Positions 57,929 through 64,000 of a stretch of 64,000 nucleotides of DNA are shown piece after piece. The stretch spans positions 4,639,501 through 4,703,500 of the forward strand of contig NZ_CP119127.1 in assembly GCF_030128825.1 (NCBI RefSeq), in the 5' to 3' direction. The translations under genes and the position numbers were made by a program. This DNA comes from Sphingobium sp. WTD-1. Lineage in GTDB: Bacteria > Pseudomonadota > Alphaproteobacteria > Sphingomonadales > Sphingomonadaceae. The notes under the pieces were generated by a model. That model was not told where the DNA came from and made no database searches. It worked only from the letters and a program-made list of their open reading frames with translations. Position 1 is the stretch's first letter. Every line of letters starts with the position of its first letter.

Positions 57929-59028
57929 GGCACCGCCACCATGCCGGCTCCGGTCGCGTCATTGCCCAGATCCCAGGTGGCTTCGAGTTTCAGCGTCTTG
58001 GCGTCATAGACTTCGATGTCGAAGCTGGCGCCGTAGATATAGAGCTTCGCCCCATCCATCGACATGCCGAAGCGGAAGCGCGAGCGGCAGGGGAATTCCG
58101 CCTTGTCGACCACCGCGTTGGTGGAAAGGTCCATGTGCCAGAACTCGCACCGCTTCGACCCCAGCGTGCCGTTGGTCACCACCGTATAGGCCTGCTTGCC
58201 ATCGGGCGTGATTTCCAGGCCCGCCATGGCGGCCGGCGCCGGGCCGATCGGGGTGAAGTCGAACTGGCGGCTGTTGAGGTCGAACCGGGCGAGGCCGAAC
58301 ATCTTGCTGTGGATATAGGGGTCGGCCGCGTTGAACAGCGAGACATATTGGCCGGGCGTCCGCAGCGTTTCGAGCGATCCGCCAAAGCCGACATTCTCCA
58401 GCCCCGTGCCTTCGGGCCGGGCCAGGTCGATGCGGTCGGTGGCCTTCAGCGTCGCGGTGTCGATGACGATCACCTTCTCGCCAAAGGCGTAGAGATATTT
58501 GCCGTCGCTCGAGACCTTGAAAGCGACGCGAAAGCCGCCGATCGCCTTTTCATCCTCCTTCTCGATCTCGGCGGTGCGCACCAGTTTGCCGAGCTTCAGG
58601 TCAATGACGCCATAGAGCGGCTTGCTGACCTTGTAGCGGTCCATTTCCTTGTCGATCCTGGTGATGATCGTGTAGAAATAGCGGCCCGCAGGGTCCGCCA
58701 CGCCGCCATAGAAGCGCACTCGGTTGGGGCCGTCATTCAGGCTGAACTTGCTCACCACCTGCCGGCTCGCGGCGTCGATCACCTCGATCCCGCTGGTGGT
58801 GATGGTCGACACATAGATGCGCTTGCCATCGTCCGACAGGCTCATGGCGGTCGGCAGGCCGGTATCCAGCTTGATCTTCTGCGTCACCGCGCCCTTGCCC
58901 TCGTCAAAGACCAGCAGGACGTCGGGATAGGCGCCCATGAACAGGGTCGCCGCGTGGGTGGGGATGGTCGCCAGCGCGGCGAGGCCCGCCGCCAGGACAA
59001 AGCGGATTTTCTGCATCGCGCGCCTCAT
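57925..59028 (-). CDS. qhpB: QhpB: quinohemoprotein amine dehydrogenase beta subunit
   Basis: 367 residues. A signal peptide (RFVLAAGLAALATIPTHA) is followed by a seven-bladed beta-propeller with repeats such as DDGKRIYVSTITTSGIEVIDA, SSDGKYLYAFGEKVIVIDT and TPDGKQAYTVV. It begins TLFMGAYPDVLLVFDEGKG, like the known beta subunit. In the enzyme it shields the gamma subunit and forms part of the active site. It sits between qhpC and qhpG with 4-bp overlaps on both sides. Confidence 0.9.
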   Translation of the reverse strand: MRRAMQKIRFVLAAGLAALATIPTHAATLFMGAYPDVLLVFDEGKGAVTQKIKLDTGLPTAMSLSDDGKRIYVSTITTSGIEVIDAASRQVVSKFSLNDGPNRVRFYGGVADPAGRYFYTIITRIDKEMDRYKVSKPLYGVIDLKLGKLVRTAEIEKEDEKAIGGFRVAFKVSSDGKYLYAFGEKVIVIDTATLKATDRIDLARPEGTGLENVGFGGSLETLRTPGQYVSLFNAADPYIHSKMFGLARFDLNSRQFDFTPIGPAPAAMAGLEITPDGKQAYTVVTNGTLGSKRCEFWHMDLSTNAVVDKAEFPCRSRFRFGMSMDGAKLYIYGASFDIEVYDAKTLKLEATWDLGNDATGAGMVAVP

Positions 59029-59405
59029 GGGAATACCAGGTCGAGATTGCGCCAGTCCTTGGTCGCGGTGGCGCAGTTGCTGGCCCAGTCGGGCGAATAA
59101 TTCACATGATCGGGCACCTGCACCGGCCAGAAGCAGGTGACGTAGCAGTCATAGATGTCGCGCTCGACCGGCTGGCACAGGCCCGCGGTGCCGCCGCCCG
59201 CATCCACTTCCCAGCCGGGCGAGAAGGACAGGGTGCAGCCCATCGGCACATGCGGACGCGGCGCCTGTTGCAGGGCGACGACATCCTCCTCCATATCGGA
59301 CGGCGTAGCGCCCGACGCAGCAGCGGCCTCGATCGCCGCCTCCATCTGCGTCACGGCGTCGTCGATCCGCCGCGCCTTTTTGTTGATGGCACGAAGATGC
59401 TTCAT
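59025..59405 (-). CDS. qhpC: QhpC: gamma subunit precursor carrying the CTQ cofactor
   Basis: 126 residues. With an offset of 50, the residues known to be cross-linked in the Pseudomonas gamma subunit are all here: Cys57-Glu66, Cys77-Asp83 and Cys91-Asp99 (thioether pairs), and Cys87-Trp93 (cysteine tryptophylquinone). The N-terminal ~50 residues are helical, Ala/Glu-rich, and act as a leader; there is no Sec signal. The ATG at 59405 overlaps the qhpD stop (ATGA). An in-frame ATG at Met21 would give a shorter leader of about 30 residues. The whole protein is cytoplasmic until cross-linked, trimmed and exported. Confidence 0.94.
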   Translation of the reverse strand: MKHLRAINKKARRIDDAVTQMEAAIEAAAASGATPSDMEEDVVALQQAPRPHVPMGCTLSFSPGWEVDAGGGTAGLCQPVERDIYDCYVTCFWPVQVPDHVNYSPDWASNCATATKDWRNLDLVFP

Positions 59406-60850
59406 GACAGCCCCTTTCGTTCAGCGAAATGCTCGAGGAAGCCGGGGTTCTTCACCGCCAGCTCGCCATAAATATGCAGGCAGGTATCGGTCCATTGCCG
59501 GATCCAGTCGCAATAATGGAGATTGGCGTGGCCGGTGTCGCCATAGCGGACGAACGCCTCATGGTGGCAGCCGCCGGCGCAGAGCGGCCGCGCCCAGCAG
59601 CTCTGGCAATCATATTTGGCGCCGACATGGCCGCGGCTCAGGAAATCGCCCTGCTTGACCCGGTCGATGCCGCTCGACACATGGCCCATCACATGGGTGT
59701 CGGCGTCGGTGAAGCGATGACAGGGCGACAGGTCGCCCGACGGGCTGACCCCCATCAGCCCCATGCCCGCGCCGCAGGGATGCGATTTGTTGACGCCCGA
59801 AATCAGCTCGCTGATCGTCTCGCTGACATTGGTGAAACCATGAACCTGCCCACGCAGCGCATATTCCAGCCATTCCTGTGCCAGCAGGTTGAACTGCGCC
59901 AGCACGCTGTCCATGCCATCGACATCGATCGAATAGGCCCGCGTTTCCCCCGTCGTCACTGGCGCGAAACCGACTTCGTGGAAACCCAGATCATCCTTCA
60001 GATGCCGGAAGATGCGCACGACATCGGTCACGCCCTCGGTCAGGGTGACGCGCGCGGTGACGGCGCGGGTGCGGTGATGGGCGATCAGCGTGCGCAGCCG
60101 CGGCTCGATCACCGCATAGCTGCCCTTGCCATTCTTGTAGACGCGATGCTTGTCCTGCAACTCCGGCGGCCCGTCCATCGACACGGTGACGCCGACCCGA
60201 TTGTCCGACAGGAAGGTGACGATCTCCGGGGTCAGCAGCGTGGCATTGGTGGTGAGGCTATAGGTGATCCCCTTGCCTGCCGCCGCCGTCGCGCCATTGG
60301 CATACTCCACCACATCGCGCAAAAGCTTGAAATTCATCAAGGTTTCACCACCGAAGAAGGTGATATGCACCGACGGGCGATGGGCCGCCTCGGCGATCAG
60401 CAGGTCGACCGACGCCCTGGCCGTTTCCAGCGTCATATATTTGGGCTTGCCGGCCGGCGTGGCGATCTTGTCCGCGCCAAATTCATAGCAATAGGTGCAG
60501 GCAAGGTTGCACTGGTTGGTGATGTTGAGCACCAGCGCCTGCAACGGGAAATCGGCCGGCGGCGCTTCGGGCACGGATACCGGCGCCGCGCCCAGATGGA
60601 TGAGCTGCGCCGCGCGCAATTCCCGCACCAGCGACTCGGCTTCGGCCAGGTCGCCCTCCTCGCCCGCCAGTTCGCGGACCAGGGCGGCATGGCTCAGTTC
60701 CTGTCCATCGAGCCGGTCCAGCACGGCCTGCACCTGCGCATCGATCTCGAAGATCGCGCCGGCACTCACCAGATAGACGAAATCGCTGCCGCCGGCGGCA
60801 AAGCCATGATATTCGGCGCGACGATAGGCGGGGGCCTGCATGACGGTCAT
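59402..60850 (-). CDS. qhpD: QhpD: radical SAM enzyme forming the gamma-subunit thioethers
   Basis: 482 residues. The SAM-cluster motif CxxxCxxC is at Cys114, Cys118, Cys121 (TNQCNLACTYCYEF). The N-terminal ~95 residues are a RiPP-recognition-like winged domain. The C-terminal SPASM region has SHPCGAGMG, LSPCHRF and Cys415/418/424/428 (CQSCWARPLCAGGC), ligands of auxiliary Fe-S clusters. QhpD (PeaB) makes the Cys-to-Asp/Glu thioether links in QhpC. It lies directly upstream of its substrate gene with a 4-bp overlap. Confidence 0.94.
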   Translation of the reverse strand: MTVMQAPAYRRAEYHGFAAGGSDFVYLVSAGAIFEIDAQVQAVLDRLDGQELSHAALVRELAGEEGDLAEAESLVRELRAAQLIHLGAAPVSVPEAPPADFPLQALVLNITNQCNLACTYCYEFGADKIATPAGKPKYMTLETARASVDLLIAEAAHRPSVHITFFGGETLMNFKLLRDVVEYANGATAAAGKGITYSLTTNATLLTPEIVTFLSDNRVGVTVSMDGPPELQDKHRVYKNGKGSYAVIEPRLRTLIAHHRTRAVTARVTLTEGVTDVVRIFRHLKDDLGFHEVGFAPVTTGETRAYSIDVDGMDSVLAQFNLLAQEWLEYALRGQVHGFTNVSETISELISGVNKSHPCGAGMGLMGVSPSGDLSPCHRFTDADTHVMGHVSSGIDRVKQGDFLSRGHVGAKYDCQSCWARPLCAGGCHHEAFVRYGDTGHANLHYCDWIRQWTDTCLHIYGELAVKNPGFLEHFAERKGLS

Positions 60851-62583
60851 CGCGACACCTCCGGCTGGTCGAAGCGCTGATACATGGGCACGGTCACGAC
60901 CAGATAGGACCGCGCGCTCAGGGGCTTGCCGAACTTGTCCCTCTCGCCCTTCGCCGTGGCGACGACCCAGACCTCGCCATAATTGTTGCGGCTGAACCGG
61001 CGTTCGGGATTGGGGCCTTCCAGCCCCGGCGTGAAGAAGGCGGTGGGGCTCAGCGCGCCCACATATTTCATGTCGTCATCATAATAGACCGACATGAATT
61101 CCTGCATCGACCAGGTCGCGTCGACCGGGCCGATCGCGACATCGTCGACAGTGTTCGGCTTGCCATCCAGACCATTGTCATAACCGATCGCCTCATACTG
61201 CTGATATCCCTTGGCGAACTTGGTGCCGCCCAGCCGGGCCAGGCTCGTTTCCGGCGTGACCTTGAGATAATCGACCTTGCGATAGACCGGGAATGCCTTT
61301 TCCAGCACCGCGCCGCCAATGCCGACATCGCGCTGACCGGCGGGCGCGCTGGCCGCGACATCGACGCTCAGCACCGCCTTGCCCGGCGTCGCCGACACGA
61401 CCCTGGCGACGGTGACGCCCGCGCCCAGATCGACGTCCGCCACCGTCAGCGACGCGGGCAGATTATGGCCCCAGATGGTGACATCGACGCTCTTCGCCCC
61501 GGCCTTCACCGCGCCCGGCGTCACCGCCAGGATCGCGGGCGCAGCAGTCGCGCGGACCAGTTTCACATCATAGCCGAATTCCTGATATTCGCCCCAGAAC
61601 CAGCGCCCTTCGGCGCGCTGCTGGTCGGGCGCGAACCACATCGTCTCACGCGCCGGACTGCCCAGATCATCGGGCTTCCCCGGCACCGCGCCGCCCTTCG
61701 ACGAGCCGCGCCAGCTATAGCCGGAATAGACGAGGCCGGTGCCGCTGCGACTGATGGTCGCGCCGTTGGTGAGCGAGGTGAGCGACGCGCTGGTCTTGAA
61801 CTCGTCCGCCGCCGCGCCCGGCGCCACCGTCATCGTGCCGACGAAGCGGCCCTGCCCCGGCACCGACGCCACCACCAGCCAGTCGCCCGCCAGCCGCGGC
61901 GCGCGCAGGCGTGAACTCCAGGCGGCCCATTCGGGCGTATGCAGCCCCGCCACCTTGGGCAGGTAGGTCAGCGCATATTCGCCGCGCGTCATCTTGTCCT
62001 TGGGGTCGCGGCCGGCGGGCTGCTCGCTATCCTCGGCCGGGCGGCGATATTGGGCGTCGGCCTGCGAATAAAGCGCGACATGCAGATCCTGCAGCGTCTT
62101 CCATTCCAGCTTCGACCGGCGCCAGGACAGGGGCTGGGCAAAGGCATGGCAGCTGGCGCAGGCGCCGCGCATAGTCTCATTGGGCAGCACTTCATCGACG
62201 ATCCGCTTTTCGGGCAGATACATGACCGGCCGCGCCTCCTCCGGCGCCAGCCCGTGCGAGGCGGACAGCGACTTGATGACCGCGCGCGATTCCTCGGGGG
62301 TGATCCCCAGACCGTTCAAGCGCACCATCCGCTTGATCGCCTGCGCCCAGCCCTCCGGCGTGGTACGCACCCAGCTGATGCGGGACAGGTTGCCCTTGGC
62401 ATCGGGCGCGTGACAGCTGCCGCATTTTTCCTGGACCAGCGGATCGGTGACGGGGATGCCCTCCTCCGTCTCCTTCATCGTCGCGCCGTCGGGACCGCCA
62501 TCGGCCCCGCTCCCCCCTTGGGCCAGCACGACCGACGCAGAGAGCAACGCCAACAGACCGAACTTCACCGGAAGCTGCTTCAC
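60847..62583 (-). CDS. qhpA: QhpA: quinohemoprotein amine dehydrogenase alpha subunit, diheme
   Basis: 578 residues from GTG at 62583, after a GGGGGA ribosome site. A signal peptide ends near VVLAQG. Two heme-c motifs follow: CGSCH at 54-58 and CASCH at 142-146, in a diheme domain. C-terminal beta-sandwich domains carry the Ig-like repeats ILAVTPGAVKAGAKSVDVTIW and VDYLKVTPETSLARLGG. In the known enzyme electrons pass from the quinone to the hemes and on to a periplasmic c-type cytochrome or azurin. It is the first gene of the qhp operon; the stop overlaps qhpD by 4 bp. Confidence 0.93.
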   Translation of the reverse strand: MKQLPVKFGLLALLSASVVLAQGGSGADGGPDGATMKETEEGIPVTDPLVQEKCGSCHAPDAKGNLSRISWVRTTPEGWAQAIKRMVRLNGLGITPEESRAVIKSLSASHGLAPEEARPVMYLPEKRIVDEVLPNETMRGACASCHAFAQPLSWRRSKLEWKTLQDLHVALYSQADAQYRRPAEDSEQPAGRDPKDKMTRGEYALTYLPKVAGLHTPEWAAWSSRLRAPRLAGDWLVVASVPGQGRFVGTMTVAPGAAADEFKTSASLTSLTNGATISRSGTGLVYSGYSWRGSSKGGAVPGKPDDLGSPARETMWFAPDQQRAEGRWFWGEYQEFGYDVKLVRATAAPAILAVTPGAVKAGAKSVDVTIWGHNLPASLTVADVDLGAGVTVARVVSATPGKAVLSVDVAASAPAGQRDVGIGGAVLEKAFPVYRKVDYLKVTPETSLARLGGTKFAKGYQQYEAIGYDNGLDGKPNTVDDVAIGPVDATWSMQEFMSVYYDDDMKYVGALSPTAFFTPGLEGPNPERRFSRNNYGEVWVVATAKGERDKFGKPLSARSYLVVTVPMYQRFDQPEVSR

Positions 62584-62702
62584 CCTGATGTCCCCCTTTG
62601 GCGTCCGGTCTTTTGCCCTGGACGCGGCCCAATCTCAGGCGGGGGCTTTTTTGCCCCTCTGACCGGCATGACGGATGACGCCATGTCGATCCGCCATCAA
62701 AT

Positions 62703-62720
62703 TCTTGACGATCATCAAGA
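62703..62720. promoter_or_regulatory. Palindrome upstream of qhpA
   Basis: TCTTGA-N6-TCAAGA, a perfect 6+6 palindrome, lies in an AT-rich stretch about 120 bp before qhpA and 40 bp after the molybdoenzyme gene. It may be an operator for the qhp operon. AraC-type regulators such as QhpR usually bind direct repeats, so a different regulator is also possible. Confidence 0.35.
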
Positions 62721-62759
62721 TTTTTCAGGCCAAGTAAAGAGGGGGTCGAAAAACAAGGT

Positions 62760-64000
62760 TCAGGCGAACATTTCCGGTACGATCGGCAGAGTGCGGATGC
62801 GCTTGCCGGTCGCGGCGTGCAGCGCGTTGACCAGCGCCGGGATCACCGGCGGCAACGCCGGCTCGCCCATGCCGGTCGGCGGATAATCGGTCTTCACGAA
62901 CTCGACGATGATGTGCGGCGTATCGGGGATGCGCTGCAGCGGATGGGTGTCGAAATTGGCCTGCTCGACAGCCCCCGCCACCTGGGTGATTTTCTGCCCG
63001 GCCAGCGCCTGGCCCAGCCCTTCGATCACCGATCCCTGCGCCTGGTGCAGCGCGTTCATCGGGTTGATGATCTGGCTGCCGACATCGCCCGCGACCCACA
63101 CGGTCGCGACCTTCGGCATGCCATCGACCAGCGCCACCTCCAGCACCTCGGCGAAATAGCCCATATGGCTGTAGTAAAAGGCAAAGCCCTTGCCCCGCCC
63201 CTTGGGCAATTTCCCGCGATCGGCCCAGCCGCTCATCGCCACCACCTTCTCGATCACGCCCCTGGCGCGGCCGGTGATGAAGGGCGGCGCATTGGGACCG
63301 CGCGGCAATTCGCGCGGTTCGCCCAGCAGTTCAAGCATCAGCGTCGGCAGATCCTTGCCCGCCGCCTGCGCCACTTCGTCCAGGAAGGCCTGGGTGACGA
63401 AGGCCAGCGCGTTGGAGCCGGGCGCGCGCAGCCAGCCGGTCGGCATGTTGGTGGCAAGGAAACTCTGTTCGAGCAGCACCGTGTCGATCAGGCCGGCGGG
63501 GATTTCGCTCGCCGGCATCTCTGCCGAGCGCACCGGCTTGCCGTCCTTGCCGAAGGTCACGAAATGATCGTGGAAGGCGGTCAGCTTGCCGCCCTTGTCC
63601 AGCGCTGCCCGGAAGCCGTGCCAGCCGGCCGGGCGATAGAAATCGCGCTGGATATCCTGCTGGCGGTTGAACAGCAGCTTCACCGGTACGCCCGGCACTT
63701 GCGCCGCGATCGCCGCCGCCTGCACCATATAGTCGTTCATCAGCCGCCGGCCGAAGCCGCCACCGATGCGGGTGAAGTTGATGCGGATTTTCTCCGGCGG
63801 CAGGTTCAGCGCCTTGGCCACCAGCCCGCGCCCGCTTTCTGGATTCTGCGTCGGCGCCCAGATTTCGATCGCGCCATCCTTGAACAGGGCGGTGCAGTTT
63901 TGCGGCTCCAGCGTGCCATGCGCCAGGAACGGATAATCATATTGCGCGCTGACCGTCTTCGCCGCCCCGGCAAAGGCGGCCTCCACGTCACCGGCACGGA
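62760..64000 (-). CDS. Molybdopterin-binding aldehyde-oxidase-type subunit (partial)
   Basis: The last ~413 residues of a xanthine-dehydrogenase-family large subunit of the IorB/aldehyde-oxidase type. The reading frame stays open to the window end, so the N-terminal part is missing; the GTG at 63986 is internal. Molybdopterin and active-site marks seen: GGGFGRRLMNDY, GWLRAPGSNA, and GMGEPALPPVIPAL with the catalytic Glu. Such enzymes oxidise aldehydes or N-heterocycles and pass electrons to a 2Fe-2S subunit and c-type cytochromes. It lies upstream of qhpA on the same strand, 176 bp away. Confidence 0.85.
   Translation of the reverse strand, partial: RAGDVEAAFAGAAKTVSAQYDYPFLAHGTLEPQNCTALFKDGAIEIWAPTQNPESGRGLVAKALNLPPEKIRINFTRIGGGFGRRLMNDYMVQAAAIAAQVPGVPVKLLFNRQQDIQRDFYRPAGWHGFRAALDKGGKLTAFHDHFVTFGKDGKPVRSAEMPASEIPAGLIDTVLLEQSFLATNMPTGWLRAPGSNALAFVTQAFLDEVAQAAGKDLPTLMLELLGEPRELPRGPNAPPFITGRARGVIEKVVAMSGWADRGKLPKGRGKGFAFYYSHMGYFAEVLEVALVDGMPKVATVWVAGDVGSQIINPMNALHQAQGSVIEGLGQALAGQKITQVAGAVEQANFDTHPLQRIPDTPHIIVEFVKTDYPPTGMGEPALPPVIPALVNALHAATGKRIRTLPIVPEMFA

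Noticed and set aside
1..64000. CRISPR arrays, insertion sequences, prophage or secondary-metabolite clusters
   Set aside because: No regularly spaced repeats, transposase, integrase, phage structural genes, NRPS or PKS domains were seen on either strand.

Overview
The window is high-GC, densely coded DNA that reads as the chromosome of an alphaproteobacterium of the Sphingomonadaceae, most likely Sphingobium or a near relative. This rests on protein character and gene order: Pcm-like/TolC/PopZ/ValS in one block, lptD-surA-pdxA-rsmA, Ala/Pro-extended ribosomal protein S9, and the intergenic inverted repeats typical of sphingomonads. There is no rRNA, CRISPR array, integrase or transposase; one tRNA (Cys, GCA) is present.

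Layout. 0.1-9 kb: HerA-like ATPase, MATE exporter, ValS, a zeta-toxin-like kinase with a small partner gene, and an S9 peptidase. 9-12 kb: PopZ, TolC, a Pcm-like protein, tRNA-Cys. 12-16.2 kb: a TPP-riboswitch-headed operon (TonB receptor, small-molecule kinase, PnuC-type permease) that reads as thiamine uptake and salvage. 16.2-20.2 kb: GST, a membrane-anchored unknown, ndk, holC, pepA. 20.3-25.9 kb: lptD-surA-pdxA-rsmA, with overlapping genes. 25.9-26.6 kb: the only long poorly coding stretch. 26.6-38 kb: lipoprotein, TetR regulator, ahpC-ahpF, amino-acid permease, L,D-transpeptidase, DUF1272-thiD-rnhB, glmM, Na+/alanine symporter, csbD. 38.2-41 kb: a DUF3857/transglutaminase gene broken by one in-frame TAA. 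41-46.7 kb: rplM-rpsI, ctaA-cutA-unknown, and a hybrid histidine kinase.

46.7-54.6 kb is a sugar-acid catabolic locus with two divergent arms. One arm is dgoK-dgoA (2-keto-3-deoxygalactonate kinase and aldolase). The other is an IlvD/Edd dehydratase, 2-oxoglutarate semialdehyde dehydrogenase, AraD1-type dehydratase, Gfo/Idh/MocA sugar dehydrogenase and a GntR/FadR regulator. Together they could send D-galactose to pyruvate plus glyceraldehyde-3-phosphate and L-arabinose to 2-oxoglutarate through shared first enzymes.

54.6-62.6 kb is the most striking region: a seven-gene, fully overlapping operon encoding a quinohemoprotein amine dehydrogenase and its maturation machinery, in the order qhpA-D-C-B-G-F-E. 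It holds a diheme alpha subunit, a radical-SAM cross-linking enzyme, the small gamma subunit, a beta-propeller beta subunit, a flavin monooxygenase, an ABC exporter and a subtilisin-like leader protease. In the gamma subunit all eight residues known to form the three Cys-Asp/Glu thioethers and the cysteine tryptophylquinone cofactor are present at the exact spacing of the characterised protein. A molybdopterin aldehyde-oxidase-type subunit, cut by the window end, lies upstream on the same strand and could take the aldehyde product. No AraC-type qhpR regulator is visible.
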